Source of the DNA: Pseudomonas flexibilis
GTDB lineage: Bacteria; Pseudomonadota; Gammaproteobacteria; Pseudomonadales; Pseudomonadaceae
Length of the DNA: 64,000 nucleotides
Direction: 5' to 3'
Assembly (NCBI RefSeq): GCF_000802425.1
Contig: NZ_JRUD01000005.1
Span: 1 to 64,000, forward strand
Part shown: positions 9,272-18,592 of the stretch, in pieces
Layout: every line of letters starts with the position of its first letter
Position numbering within the stretch: the stretch's first letter is position 1
Position numbers and translations under genes: made by a program
Notes under the pieces: generated by a model
Database searches by the model: none
What the model was told of the DNA's origin: nothing
The model's input: only the letters and a program-made list of their open reading frames with translations

Positions 9272-9889
9272 ATGCGTCGAACCAAAGAAGATGCCGAGAA
9301 GACCCGCGCCGCCATTCTGAACGCCGCCGAACAGCTGTTTCTCGAGCGCGGGGTGGCGCACACCAGTCTGGAGCACATTGCCCGGGCCGCCGGGGTCACC
9401 CGGGGCGCCGTCTACTGGCACTTCCAGAACAAGGCCGACCTGTTCACCGCCATGCTCAACCAGGTGCGCCTGCCGCCCGAGCAGATCGCCGAGAAACTCA
9501 GCGCCGATCCGCAGCTGTCGCTGGGCTCGCTGCGCGACATGTGCGTCAGCGGCCTGCAGATTCTGGTGCAGAACGAGCAGAAGCGACGCATCCTCACCGT
9601 GCTCATGCAGCGCTGCGAGTTCACCGACGAGTTGCGTCCGGCCGAGGAACGTCACAACCAGTTCGTCAATCAGTTCATCGCCATCTGCGAGCGCCTGCTG
9701 GAGGACTGCGAACGCCTTGGCCAATTGCATCCGGGCATCAACGCCCACCAGGCCTCGCGGGCGGTGCATGGCCTACTGATCGGCCTGATCGGCGACTGGT
9801 TGCGCGACCCGCAGCAGTTCGACCCGGAGACCGATGCCGGCCCCATGTTCGATGCACTGTTCCGCGGACTGATTCGCGAGCGCGCCTGA
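9272..9889 (+). CDS. TetR-family repressor, TtgR/AcrR type
   Basis: A 205-residue TetR repressor closely resembling TtgR/AcrR regulators. The helix-turn-helix runs over residues about 25-60 (TSLEHIARAAGVTRGAVYWHFQNKADLF) and the ligand domain carries the family's QRCEFTDEL stretch. Start MRRTKEDAEKT at 9272 matches the family; in-frame starts further upstream would extend into the operator. Such proteins normally sit next to an RND pump operon, but here the only neighbouring pump is a Bcr/CflA MFS transporter. It is presumably drug-responsive. Confidence 0.78.
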   Translation: MRRTKEDAEKTRAAILNAAEQLFLERGVAHTSLEHIARAAGVTRGAVYWHFQNKADLFTAMLNQVRLPPEQIAEKLSADPQLSLGSLRDMCVSGLQILVQNEQKRRILTVLMQRCEFTDELRPAEERHNQFVNQFIAICERLLEDCERLGQLHPGINAHQASRAVHGLLIGLIGDWLRDPQQFDPETDAGPMFDALFRGLIRERA

Positions 9890-9901
9890 ACGGTGGAACG
9901 C

Positions 9902-9925
9902 TTGACCTTGCCACGAGGTCAAGGT
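9902..9925 (+). promoter_or_regulatory. CueR-type operator upstream of copA
   Basis: TTGACC (9902-9907) is followed by a dyad, ACCTTG (9905-9910) and CAAGGT (9920-9925), typical of MerR/CueR copper promoters, in which the operator sits inside an over-long -35/-10 spacer. The -10 hexamer is poorly defined. The copA start is 32 bp further on, after an AAGGAGGA ribosome-binding site. Confidence 0.62.
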
Positions 9926-9956
9926 CGAGCATAGGGTCACTCGCAAGGAGGAACCC

Positions 9957-12335
9957 ATGTCCGCCACCCTCGATTTCCCCATCAGCGGCATGACCTGCGC
10001 CAGCTGCGCCGGTCGGGTCGAACGCGCCCTGAACAAGCTCACCGGCGTGCGCCACGCCGAAGTCAACCTGGCCAGCGAACGCGCCCGCGTCGAAACCGAC
10101 GGCGCCACGCTGGACGAGCTGATCGCCGCCGTCGAGCGCGCCGGCTACCAGGTGCCGGCGCGCAGCCTGGAGCTCGCCATCACCGGCATGACCTGCGCCA
10201 GCTGCGCCGGGCGCGTCGAACGCGCGCTGGGCAAGGTGCCCGGCGTGCGCGCCGTCAGCGTCAACCTGGCCGGCGAGCGCGCCCATCTGCAACTGGTCGG
10301 CGAGGTGCGCGACGCCACGCTGATCGCCGCCGTCGAGAAGGCCGGCTACCAGGCCAGCCTGGCGGCCCGCGACAGCACCGACGGGGCAGACGCCGAGCGG
10401 CGCCTGCGCCGCGAACGGCTGGCGGTGATCCTCGCCCTTTTGCTGGCCGCGCCGCTGGTGATCCCGATGTTCGGCGATCTGCTGGGCCAGCACTGGATGC
10501 TGCCGGCCTGGGCGCAGTTCCTGCTCGCCACACCGGTGCAGTTCGTGCTCGGTGCGCGCTTCTACCGGGCCGCCTGGAAGGCCGTGCGCGCCGGTAGCGG
10601 CAACATGGACCTGCTGGTGGCCATGGGCACCAGCGCCGGCTACGGCCTGAGCCTCTACCAGTGGTGGGCCGCCCCGGCCGGGCAGATGCCGCACCTGTAT
10701 TTCGAAGCTTCGGCGGTGGTCATCGCCCTGGTGCTGCTCGGCAAGTACCTGGAAAGCCGCGCCAAGCGCCAGACCAGCGCGGCCATCCGCGCCCTGGAAG
10801 CCCTGCGCCCGGAACGCGCCCGGCGCCTGGTGGACGGTCGCGAGGAGGAGGTGCCCCTTGCCCAGTTGCGGGTCGGCGATCTGGTGGTGGTGCGCCCGGG
10901 CGAACGCTTCCCGGTGGATGGCGACGTGGTCGAGGGCGAAAGCCAGGCCGACGAGGCGCTGATCAGCGGCGAAAGCCTGCCGGTGGCCAAGCAGCCCGGC
11001 AGCACGGTCACCGGCGGCGCCATCAATGGTGACGGTCGCCTGCTGGTGCGTACCCAGGCCGTCGGGGCGGAAAGCGTGCTGGCGCGCATCATCCGCCTGG
11101 TGGAAGACGCCCAGGCCGCGAAGGCGCCGATCCAGCGCCTGGTCGACCGCGTCAGCGAGGTGTTCGTGCCGGCCGTGCTGGTCATCGCCCTGCTCACCCT
11201 GGGCGGCTGGCTGCTGGCCGGCGCCGCGCTGGAAACCGCGCTGATCAACGCCGTGGCGGTGCTGGTCATCGCCTGCCCGTGCGCCCTGGGCCTGGCCACC
11301 CCGGCGGCGATCATGACCGGCACCGGCGTGGCGGCCCGCCACGGCATCCTGATCAAGGACGCCGAAGCCCTGGAGCGCGCCCACGCGGTGACGGTGGTGG
11401 CCTTCGACAAGACCGGCACCCTGACGTCCGGCCGGCCGCGCGTCGTGCATCTGCACGCCGTGGACGGCGACGAGGCCGAGCTGCTGCGCCAGGCCGGCGC
11501 CCTGCAGCGTGGCAGCGAACACCCGCTGGCCCGCGCGGTGCTCGACGAGTGCGCCGAGCGTCAGTTGCAGGTGCCGGAGATCCGCGCCAGCCAGGCCCTC
11601 GGCGGACGCGGCATCGCCGGCGAGCTGGACGGCCGGCGCCTGGCCCTGGGCAACCGCCGGATGCTGGAGGAACAGGGCCTGCAGCCGGGCGCCCTGGCCG
11701 CGCAGGCCGCCGACTGGGAAGCCGAGGGGCGCACCCTCTCCTGGCTGATCGAAACGGCGCCGCAGGCGCGCGTGCTGGGCCTGTTCGCCTTCGGCGACAC
11801 GCTCAAGGACGGCGCTGCCGCCGGCGTGGCCGCCCTGCAGCAACGTGGCATCCACACCCACCTGATCAGCGGCGACAACCGCGGCAGCGCCCACAGCGTG
11901 GCGAAGCAGCTGGGCATCGAGCAGGTGCACGCCGAAGTGCTGCCGGCTGACAAGGCCGCCGAAGTCGCGCGCCTCAAAGGCCACGGCGCGGTGGTGGCCA
12001 TGGTCGGCGACGGCATCAACGACGCCCCGGCGCTGGCCGCCGCCGACGTGGGCATCGCCATGGGCGGCGGCACCGATGTGGCCATGCACGCCGCCGCCAT
12101 CACCCTGATGCGCGGCGACCCGCGCCTGGTGCCGGCGGCCCTGGAGATCAGCCGGCGCACCTACGCGAAGATCCGCCAGAACCTGTTCTGGGCGTTCATC
12201 TACAACCTGATCGGTCTGCCGCTGGCAGCGCTGGGCTTCCTCAGCCCGGTGGTGGCCGGCGCGGCCATGGCGCTGTCCAGCGTCAGCGTGGTGAGCAACG
12301 CGCTGCTGCTCAAGCGCTGGAAACCCGAGGAGTAA
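9957..12335 (+). CDS. copA: Copper(I)-exporting P-type ATPase
   Basis: A 792-residue P1B-ATPase. Two tandem N-terminal HMA domains each carry [15 protein letters not shown] (about residues 11-25 and 79-93). Further along are the membrane CPC motif (C440, C442), phosphorylation site DKTGTLT (D484), the HP pair in SEHPLA, and [10 protein letters not shown]. It pumps Cu(I) from cytoplasm to periplasm. A CueR-type operator precedes it and cueR follows 4 bp after the stop, giving a self-contained copper-response unit. In Pseudomonas this detoxification pump is also called CueA. Confidence 0.93.
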   Translation: MSATLDFPISGMTCASCAGRVERALNKLTGVRHAEVNLASERARVETDGATLDELIAAVERAGYQVPARSLELAITGMTCASCAGRVERALGKVPGVRAVSVNLAGERAHLQLVGEVRDATLIAAVEKAGYQASLAARDSTDGADAERRLRRERLAVILALLLAAPLVIPMFGDLLGQHWMLPAWAQFLLATPVQFVLGARFYRAAWKAVRAGSGNMDLLVAMGTSAGYGLSLYQWWAAPAGQMPHLYFEASAVVIALVLLGKYLESRAKRQTSAAIRALEALRPERARRLVDGREEEVPLAQLRVGDLVVVRPGERFPVDGDVVEGESQADEALISGESLPVAKQPGSTVTGGAINGDGRLLVRTQAVGAESVLARIIRLVEDAQAAKAPIQRLVDRVSEVFVPAVLVIALLTLGGWLLAGAALETALINAVAVLVIACPCALGLATPAAIMTGTGVAARHGILIKDAEALERAHAVTVVAFDKTGTLTSGRPRVVHLHAVDGDEAELLRQAGALQRGSEHPLARAVLDECAERQLQVPEIRASQALGGRGIAGELDGRRLALGNRRMLEEQGLQPGALAAQAADWEAEGRTLSWLIETAPQARVLGLFAFGDTLKDGAAAGVAALQQRGIHTHLISGDNRGSAHSVAKQLGIEQVHAEVLPADKAAEVARLKGHGAVVAMVGDGINDAPALAAADVGIAMGGGTDVAMHAAAITLMRGDPRLVPAALEISRRTYAKIRQNLFWAFIYNLIGLPLAALGFLSPVVAGAAMALSSVSVVSNALLLKRWKPEE

Positions 12336-12339
12336 GGCG

Positions 12340-12756
12340 ATGAACATCGGTCAGGCGGCAAAGCACAGCGGGTTGTCGGCGAAGATGATCCGCTACTACG
12401 AATCCATCGGCCTGCTGCGCCCGGCCGGGCGCAGCGCCAGCGGCTATCGCACCTACGGCACGGACGACCTGCATCGCCTGGGCTTCATTCGCCGCGCGCG
12501 GGATCTGGGCTTCTCCCTGGAGGAAGTGGGCCGCCTGCTGAGCCTCTGGCAGGACCGCCAGCGCGCCAGCGCCGACGTGAAGGCCCTGGCCAGCGCCCAT
12601 GTGCAGGAACTGAACCGCAAGATCGCCGAGCTCAGCGAGCTGCGCGACACCCTGCAATCCCTGGTGGAGCATTGCCACGGCGATGACCGGCCGGACTGCC
12701 CGATTCTCAGCGAGCTGGAATCGGGCCCGTGCTGCTCCACAAAACAGGCGAGCTGA
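12340..12756 (+). CDS. cueR: Copper-responsive MerR-family activator
   Basis: A 138-residue MerR regulator. The N-terminal winged helix (NIGQAAKHSGLSAKMIRYYE) is followed by a dimerisation helix and the metal loop CHGDDRPDC, with the two cysteines spaced as in CueR for linear Cu(I) binding. A CC pair near the C-terminus is also seen in relatives. It follows copA by 4 bp on the same strand, so the regulator is induced with the pump. It should act at the dyad upstream of copA. Confidence 0.9.
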   Translation: MNIGQAAKHSGLSAKMIRYYESIGLLRPAGRSASGYRTYGTDDLHRLGFIRRARDLGFSLEEVGRLLSLWQDRQRASADVKALASAHVQELNRKIAELSELRDTLQSLVEHCHGDDRPDCPILSELESGPCCSTKQAS

Positions 12757-12759
12757 TGC

Positions 12760-13653
12760 TCAGCCGCGCAGCCAGGGCGGCGTAGGTTCTTCCAGGCCGA
12801 CCGGCGCGTCCGCCTCGGCCAGCGCCGCCTGGCGCCGGGCCTGATCGGCCAGGGCCGCCTTGATCTCGCGCAGCACGGCATCCAGGTCGGCTTCCTCCTC
12901 CGGCTCGGCGAACTCGCCGGTCAGCATGCTCTGCGGGGTCAGCTCACCCTGTTCATAGAGCGCCCACATTTCCTGGGCGTAACGGGTGTGCAGGAGTTCA
13001 GGCGCGTATTGGCCGAAATACTCGGCCATGTTGGTGACATCGCGCTCCAGCATGCGGAAGGCGTGGTTGTTGCCGGCGGCATCGACCGCCTGGGGCAGGT
13101 CGATGATCACCGGGCCGTCCGGGTCGAGTAGCACGTTGAATTCAGACAGGTCGCCATGCACCAGTCCGGCGCAGAGCATCTTGACGATTTCGCCGATCAT
13201 CACGCCATGCAGCTCGCGGGCGTCCTCGGCGCTCATGTCGACATCGTTCAGGCGCGGTGCGGCATCGCCCTCGCCGTCGCTGACCAGCTCCATCAGCAGC
13301 ACGCCATCGACGAAGTCGTAGGGCTTGGGCACGCGCACACCGGCGCTGGCCAGCCGGAACAGGGCGGAGACCTCGGCGTTCTGCCAGGCCTCCTCGCGCT
13401 CGCGCCGACCATGCTTCGAGCCCTTGGCCATGGCCCGCGCGTCGCGGCTGTTACGCACCTTGCGGCCTTCCTGGTATTCGGCGGCCTGGCGGAAGCCCCG
13501 CTTGTTGGCCTCCTTGTAGACCTTGGCGCAGCGCAGCTCGTCGCCACAGCGCACCACGTACACGGCGGCTTCCTTACCGCTCATCAACGGGCGCAGGACC
13601 TCGTCGATCAGGCCATCTTCCAGCAGGGGTTCGAGACGTTTCGGGGCTTTCAT
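12760..13653 (-). CDS. RIO1-family atypical serine kinase
   Basis: A 297-residue RIO-type kinase. The nucleotide loop is SGKEAAVYVV with the conserved lysine in LRCAKVYK. The catalytic loop is HGDLSEFNVLLD and the metal-binding aspartate lies in IIDLPQAVD. After the kinase core comes an acidic region and an alanine-rich, probably coiled C-terminus. Archaeal and eukaryotic RIO proteins act in ribosome maturation; the role of the bacterial proteins is not established. It converges on cueR, with 3 bp between the stops. Confidence 0.78.
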   Translation of the reverse strand: MKAPKRLEPLLEDGLIDEVLRPLMSGKEAAVYVVRCGDELRCAKVYKEANKRGFRQAAEYQEGRKVRNSRDARAMAKGSKHGRREREEAWQNAEVSALFRLASAGVRVPKPYDFVDGVLLMELVSDGEGDAAPRLNDVDMSAEDARELHGVMIGEIVKMLCAGLVHGDLSEFNVLLDPDGPVIIDLPQAVDAAGNNHAFRMLERDVTNMAEYFGQYAPELLHTRYAQEMWALYEQGELTPQSMLTGEFAEPEEEADLDAVLREIKAALADQARRQAALAEADAPVGLEEPTPPWLRG

Positions 13654-13703
13654 GCGCAGGCGGCGGGCTCGGTGAAAAGATGGGCCGACTTATACGGCAT
13701 TGC

Positions 13704-13731
13704 GGGAGGCTGCGGCTATTCGCAGCCTCCC
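13704..13731 (-). terminator. Strong hairpin downstream of the ferritin gene
   Basis: An 11-bp perfect stem (GGGAGGCTGCG / CGCAGCCTCCC) around a 6-base loop, 32 bp past the ferritin stop. There is no U-run on either side, so it could be an mRNA-stabilising hairpin or a factor-assisted terminator. Confidence 0.5.
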
Positions 13732-13762
13732 GGCGGTGGCACACAGGTTCGTCAGGACAGAC

Positions 13763-14230
13763 TCAGCTGGCCTGGGACTGCAGGTAGTTCTGCAGGCCGA
13801 TGCGGTCGATCAGCCGCAGTTGCTGCTCCAGCCAGTAGGCGTGGTCTTCCTCGGTGTCGTGCAGCTGCGCCACCAGCAGGTCGCGGCTGACGTAGTCGCC
13901 CGCCTGCTCGCACAGTTCGATGCCCTTGGCCAACGCGGCGCGCACCTTGTATTCCAGCGCCAGGTCGCTACGCAGCATGGCCGGCACGTCGGCGCCGGGG
14001 TGGATGGCTTCCGGTGTCATATCCGGGCTGCCTTCCAGGAACAGGATGCGCTGCAGCAACACGTCGGCGTGCTGGGTCTCCTCTTCCATTTCGTGATTGA
14101 TGCGCTCGTACAGTTTGGTGAAGCCCCAGTCGGCGTACATGCGCGAATGCAGGAAATACTGATCACGCGCGGCCAGCTCGCCCTTGAGCAGGACTTTCAG
14201 GTAATCGACGACGTTCGCTTGGCCTTGCAT
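13763..14230 (-). CDS. ftnA: Bacterioferritin-like ferritin lacking the haem-ligand methionine
   Basis: A 155-residue ferritin superfamily protein with bacterioferritin overall sequence. Ferroxidase-centre residues are visible (E18, E51, H54, with later glutamates in LEYKVRAAL and [10 protein letters not shown]). Position 52, the haem-ligating methionine of E. coli Bfr, is threonine here (EEETQHAD). The same feature is known in the P. aeruginosa protein originally called BfrA and now FtnA. It should store iron but probably cannot bind haem between subunits in the usual way. The gene follows a repeat-rich 342-bp gap. Confidence 0.82.
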   Translation of the reverse strand: MQGQANVVDYLKVLLKGELAARDQYFLHSRMYADWGFTKLYERINHEMEEETQHADVLLQRILFLEGSPDMTPEAIHPGADVPAMLRSDLALEYKVRAALAKGIELCEQAGDYVSRDLLVAQLHDTEEDHAYWLEQQLRLIDRIGLQNYLQSQAS

Positions 14231-14308
14231 GGTTCAACTCCTCGGGCGTCCACGGCTCTGACTGTCCCGGCAAGCTTCGGCTTGTGCCGCCCCCAGGTCA
14301 AGCCGCGC

Positions 14309-14512
14309 TTACCCACAAAGCCTGGGGATAACCCCGTGGAGAAGCTGTCCACCGTACCCGTGCAGCCCGTAGGCTGCGGGGGCCGCCAGCAAATCGTGCA
14401 CTTATTGCCCAAGTGCTTGTTGGACAAGGGAAAATCACAACGCCGGATTGGCTCGGAGCAGCCGACCTTACCCACAAAGCCTGGGGATAACTCCGTGGAG
14501 AAGCTGTCGACC
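14309..14512. repeat. Pair of 45-bp direct repeats with DnaA-box-like motifs
   Basis: Bases 14309-14353 and 14468-14512 are the same 45-bp sequence with two differences. Each copy begins TTACCCACA, one change from a DnaA box, and carries GGGGATAAC, one change from an inverted DnaA box. A GTGGAGAA and a TGTCSACC follow. The 114 bp between the copies contain no gene. The whole 14231-14572 gap separates the thiolase stop from the ferritin start, so the repeats also lie in the ferritin upstream region. Confidence 0.7.
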
Positions 14513-14572
14513 AGGGCGGTGCGGGCCCGTGCTGGCGGGCCCTTGCCTCAGATTGTGCAGGTTTTCGCCAAG

Positions 14573-15853
14573 TCAGCTTTCCAGGATGGCGACCACCCCC
14601 TGACCGCCAGCGGCGCAGATCGAGATCAGCCCGCGCTTGCCGGGGCCGGCCTGGTGCAGCAGTTTGGCCAGGTTGGCGACGATACGCCCACCGGTAGCGG
14701 CGAACGGGTGACCAGCGGCCAGCGAGCTGCCCTTCACGTTGAGCTTGCTGCGGTCGATCGCGCCCAGCGGCGCGTCCAGCCCAAGGCGCGTCCTGCAGTA
14801 CTCGGCATCCTCCCAGGCCTTGAGGGTACACAGCACCTGGGCGGCGAAGGCTTCGTGGATCTCGTAGAAGTCGAAGTCCTGCAGGCGCAGGCCATGGCGG
14901 GCCAGCAGGCGGGGTACGGCATACACCGGCGCCATCAGCAGTCCTTCGGCACCCTGCACGAAATCCACCGCTGCCGCCTCGCCGTCACAGAACCAGGCAA
15001 GGATCGGCAGGCCGTGCGCCTTGGCCCATTCCTCGCTGGCCAGCAGCACCACCGAGGCGCCATCGGTCAGCGGCGTGGAGTTGGCCGCGGTGAGGGTACC
15101 GCGACCGTTCTTCTCGAACACCGGCCTGAGGGTGGCCAGCTTGTCCAGGTCGATGTCCGGGCGCAGGTTCTGGTCGCGGCTCAGGCTGGCGAACGGGGTC
15201 AGCAGGTCGGCATGCCAGCCATCGGTATAGGAGGCCGCCAGCTTGCGGTGGCTTTCATAGGCCAAACGGTCCTGCTCGTCGCGAGGGATCTGCCAGTGCT
15301 GCGCCATGCGCTCGCAGTGCTCGCCCATCGACAGCCCGGTGCGCGGCTCGCCGTTGCGCGGGATATGCGGCGCCAGGTGGCGCGGGCGTACCTTGAGCAG
15401 GCTCTTGACCTTGTCGGCGGTGGACTTGCCGCGATTGGCTTCGAGCAGGATGCGCCGCAGCCCCTCGTTGACGCCGATCGGCGCGTCCGAGGTGGTGTCC
15501 ACACCGCCGGCGACGCCGCAATCGATCTGTCCGAGGGCGATCTTGTTGGCCACCAGGATGGCCGCTTCCAGGCCGGTGCCGCAGGCCTGCTGGATATCGT
15601 AGGCCGGCGTTTGCGGCGACAGGCGTGAGCCGAGCACGCATTCGCGGGTCAGGTTGAAGTCCTGCGAGTGCTTGAGCACTGCGCCGGCGACCACCTCGCC
15701 GAGGCGTTCGCCATGCAGGTTGAAGCGCTCGATCAGGCCTTCCAGGGCGGCGGTGAGCATCTCCTGGTTGCTGGCGGTGGCGTAGACGGTGTTGGAACGG
15801 GCGAACGGGATGCGGTTGCCGCCAACGATGGCGACCCGGCGCAGCTGGGCCAT
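14573..15853 (-). CDS. Acetyl-CoA acetyltransferase (thiolase)
   Basis: A 426-residue thiolase. The nucleophilic cysteine is in IQQACGTGLEAA (about residue 92), and the C-terminal catalytic motifs are EIHEAFAAQVL and AAGGQGVVA, with the histidine in AAGHPFAATGGR. It most resembles FadI-type enzymes, cleaving or condensing 3-ketoacyl-CoA. The start at 15853 gives MAQLRRVAIVGG, the expected thiolase N-terminus; the much longer upstream reading has no support. It diverges from the reductase gene 160 bp away, and together with the MaoC gene could carry out most of a beta-oxidation or reverse cycle. Confidence 0.83.
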   Translation of the reverse strand: MAQLRRVAIVGGNRIPFARSNTVYATASNQEMLTAALEGLIERFNLHGERLGEVVAGAVLKHSQDFNLTRECVLGSRLSPQTPAYDIQQACGTGLEAAILVANKIALGQIDCGVAGGVDTTSDAPIGVNEGLRRILLEANRGKSTADKVKSLLKVRPRHLAPHIPRNGEPRTGLSMGEHCERMAQHWQIPRDEQDRLAYESHRKLAASYTDGWHADLLTPFASLSRDQNLRPDIDLDKLATLRPVFEKNGRGTLTAANSTPLTDGASVVLLASEEWAKAHGLPILAWFCDGEAAAVDFVQGAEGLLMAPVYAVPRLLARHGLRLQDFDFYEIHEAFAAQVLCTLKAWEDAEYCRTRLGLDAPLGAIDRSKLNVKGSSLAAGHPFAATGGRIVANLAKLLHQAGPGKRGLISICAAGGQGVVAILES

Positions 15854-16012
15854 GAACGGACTCCTGGAGAAGGTGAAAGGCGGCTGTAGGCTAGCGGCCC
15901 GGACAGACGTCGCATTGGCCGCCTCGCCGGCTGACCGGTCAGTCCGGTCAATGCGGGCTGCGCGCCAGCCGGTAGAGTGCACGCCATTCTGCCTTCTACC
16001 GGAGTCTTTCCC

Positions 16013-17359
16013 ATGTCCGACCGCTACCTGGAATTCGCCAACTCCACCCTCGGCCGCCGCCTGGTCGGTGCTGTCGGCCTTCCGCGTCCGATCCGTCTGG
16101 AGCGCTGGGCCAGTGGTCGTTCGCGGCCGGTGGACGGGGCGATCCTGCTCGGCGGCGGCTTGCTCGCCAGCACGCTGGCCGGCAGCCTCAAGCGCCTGAG
16201 CAGCGAGCTTTACGCCGACCGCGATGGCCTCGGCGAGCTGCCGCGCTGGCCGGGCGCGAGCCCGCTCAAGGCACTGGTGTTCGATGCCAGCGACCTGGAC
16301 AGCCCGGAGCGCCTGGGCGAGCTGCGCCGCTTCTTCCAGCCCGCGCTGGCCCAGCTCGACAGCTGCCCGCACATCCTCGTGCTGGGCCGCGCCCCGGAAA
16401 GCCTCAAGGACCCGTTCGCCGCCAGCGCCCAGCGCAGCCTGGAAGGCTTCACCCGCTCACTGGGCAAGGAAGTGCGCCGGGGCGGCACCGTGCAGTTGCT
16501 ATACGTCGCCGAGGGTGCCGAGGATCAGTTGGAAGGCGCGCTGCGCTTCTTCCTCTCACCGAAGAGCGCCTACGTGTCCGGCCAGGTGCTCCGCCTGCAG
16601 GCCAATCGCGCCCAGGTAAAGGACTGGAGCCGCCCGCTGGCCGGCAAGCGCGCGCTGGTCACCGGCGCCTCGCGCGGCATCGGCGCGGCCATCGCCGAAA
16701 CCCTGGCCCGTGACGGCGCCGACCTGCTGCTGCTCGACGTGCCGCAGGCCGGCACCGCGCTGGAAACCTTGGCCGCGCGCCTGGGCGGGTGCGCCCTGGC
16801 GCTGGACATCTGCGCCGACGACGCACCGCAACGGCTGGTCGAGGCGCTGCCGGATGGTGTGGATATCGTGGTGCACAACGCCGGCATCACCCGCGACAAG
16901 ACCCTGGCGAAGATGAGCGAGGAACAATGGGATGCGGTGATCGCCGTCAACCTGCGCGCACCGCAGCGGCTGACCCAGGCGCTGCTGGACGCCGGGACCC
17001 TGCATGACGACGGTCGCGTGGTGCTGATCGCCTCGATCAGCGGCATCGCCGGCAACCTCGGGCAGACCAACTACGCGGTGAGCAAAGCCGGGCTGATCGG
17101 CCTGGCACAGGCCTGGGCGCCGCTGCTGGCGCCGCGCGGCATCACCCTCAACGCGGTGGCGCCCGGTTTCATCGAAACCCAGATGACCGCCGCCATTCCG
17201 CTGACCATCCGCGAGGCTGGCCGGCGCATGAACGCCCTCAACCAGGGGGGCCTGCCACAGGACGTGGCCGAGGCGGTCGCCTGGCTGGCCCAGCCGAGCA
17301 GCGGCGCGGTCACCGGCCAGGTATTGCGGGTCTGCGGGCAGAGCCTGCTGGGCGCCTGA
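16013..17359 (+). CDS. High-molecular-weight 3-oxoacyl reductase (FabG4-like SDR)
   Basis: A 448-residue short-chain dehydrogenase of the long FabG type. A roughly 200-residue N-terminal flavodoxin-like domain without catalytic residues precedes a classical SDR domain. The SDR part has TGASRGIG, the HNAGITRDKTL stretch, and YAVSKAG with the catalytic Tyr/Lys. It probably reduces 3-ketoacyl-CoA or -ACP with NAD(P)H. ATG 16013 has GGAG 9 bases upstream. It is divergent from the thiolase and convergent with the AraC gene. Confidence 0.8.
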   Translation: MSDRYLEFANSTLGRRLVGAVGLPRPIRLERWASGRSRPVDGAILLGGGLLASTLAGSLKRLSSELYADRDGLGELPRWPGASPLKALVFDASDLDSPERLGELRRFFQPALAQLDSCPHILVLGRAPESLKDPFAASAQRSLEGFTRSLGKEVRRGGTVQLLYVAEGAEDQLEGALRFFLSPKSAYVSGQVLRLQANRAQVKDWSRPLAGKRALVTGASRGIGAAIAETLARDGADLLLLDVPQAGTALETLAARLGGCALALDICADDAPQRLVEALPDGVDIVVHNAGITRDKTLAKMSEEQWDAVIAVNLRAPQRLTQALLDAGTLHDDGRVVLIASISGIAGNLGQTNYAVSKAGLIGLAQAWAPLLAPRGITLNAVAPGFIETQMTAAIPLTIREAGRRMNALNQGGLPQDVAEAVAWLAQPSSGAVTGQVLRVCGQSLLGA

Positions 17360-17403
17360 GCGAACCTGCACGGCGTGGCGCTGCGCTCGGCTGACTTTCG
17401 AGA

Positions 17404-18417
17404 TCAGGACACCCGTGCGGCGGCCTTGCCGCGACGGCGGAACTCCACCGGGGTTTCGCCGACCCAGCGCTTGAAGGCGCGGTAGAAGGTGCTCGGCTCG
17501 GAGAAGCCAGTGCGTTCGACGATCACCTCGATACGCTCGTCGGTCTTGAGGAGCAGCTCCTTGGCCAGCCGGCAGCGGTAGTCGGTGACCAGGTCATTGA
17601 AGCGCACCCCCGCCAGCGACAGGCGCTCACGCAAGCGCCGCGTCGGCATCTGCAGGCGCGTCGCCACCTGCTCAAGGGTCGGCCCGCCGTCCAGCAGCAG
17701 CTCGCCGATCAGTTCACGCACCTGGCGCACCAGGTCCAGACGCTCGACTTCGTGCAACTGGCGACGCGCCAGCGACTCGTGCATGCGCAGCAGATCCGGT
17801 GCGGCATGCCGCGAAGGACGTTCCAGCACCGCGGCGTCGAACACCAGTGCATAGCGCGACGCGCCCAGACGGGCCGGGCAGCCATACACCTCGGCATACC
17901 GTTCGGCGGGAGCGCCCTGCCCATGCATGAACTGCACCTCCAGCGGTCGGAACTGGCCGTCGGTCAGCGCCGAGAACAGACGGATCGCCGCCCCCGCCAG
18001 CATTTCCGGGAAGTGACGGGAGACGTCTGGCGTCCCCCCCATCACCAACACGGCCTGGCCGTCAGCAGCTTCCAGGCCGGCGGACAGGGTGTCGGAAAGC
18101 AGCCGTGCATAACGCAGCGCATGGCGCAGGCCATCGCCAAAGGTGGGACTGGAGAGAAACAGATATTCGAGCAGCAGGCCGTGATAGGGCGCCAGGTGCG
18201 CCACCAGATGCAGGCCCACATGCTCTTCGCCACAGGCTTCCGCGCAGGCCTGCCAGAAGGGTGCCTGGGCACTGTGGGGAAACCGCCCCTGTGGCAGGCC
18301 TTGCGCGGGCAGACCCAACTGGGCCAGAACCGGAGCCGGATCGACACCACTGGCACGCAGGGCCTCGATCACCGGGCGCAGCAGCGCCGCGTCATCGGTC
18401 AGATCTCGCATCGTCAT
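17404..18417 (-). CDS. AraC-family transcriptional regulator
   Basis: A 337-residue regulator with an N-terminal arabinose-binding-like (Arabinose_bd/OruR-type) domain and a C-terminal double helix-turn-helix. The second HTH reads IEVIVERTGFSEPSTFYRAFKRWVGETP. Position suggests control of the flanking thiolase, reductase and MaoC genes, possibly in response to an acyl compound, but nothing in the sequence proves this. It is divergent from the MaoC gene with about 175 bp between them. Confidence 0.78.
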   Translation of the reverse strand: MTMRDLTDDAALLRPVIEALRASGVDPAPVLAQLGLPAQGLPQGRFPHSAQAPFWQACAEACGEEHVGLHLVAHLAPYHGLLLEYLFLSSPTFGDGLRHALRYARLLSDTLSAGLEAADGQAVLVMGGTPDVSRHFPEMLAGAAIRLFSALTDGQFRPLEVQFMHGQGAPAERYAEVYGCPARLGASRYALVFDAAVLERPSRHAAPDLLRMHESLARRQLHEVERLDLVRQVRELIGELLLDGGPTLEQVATRLQMPTRRLRERLSLAGVRFNDLVTDYRCRLAKELLLKTDERIEVIVERTGFSEPSTFYRAFKRWVGETPVEFRRRGKAAARVS

Positions 18418-18592
18418 TTTTGGTTTTTCTTGTGAGGCGTGACGCCCGCATCTTAGACAGCTTTTTGCCAGCTGCTCAAGGCGACGGCACTGCGGAATGG
18501 CTGCTGCGTCACCGTTGCGCGACAGCCTGGCCAATGCCACCACCGGCAAAGCCCGGGAACCTGTGCGGTCATCGGATTCAAGGAGAGCCCCG

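Noticed and set aside
14231-14572. CRISPR array or IS remnant suggested by two repeated units
   Set aside because: Only two copies exist, spacing and length do not fit CRISPR, and there is no transposase reading frame or terminal inverted repeat pair.
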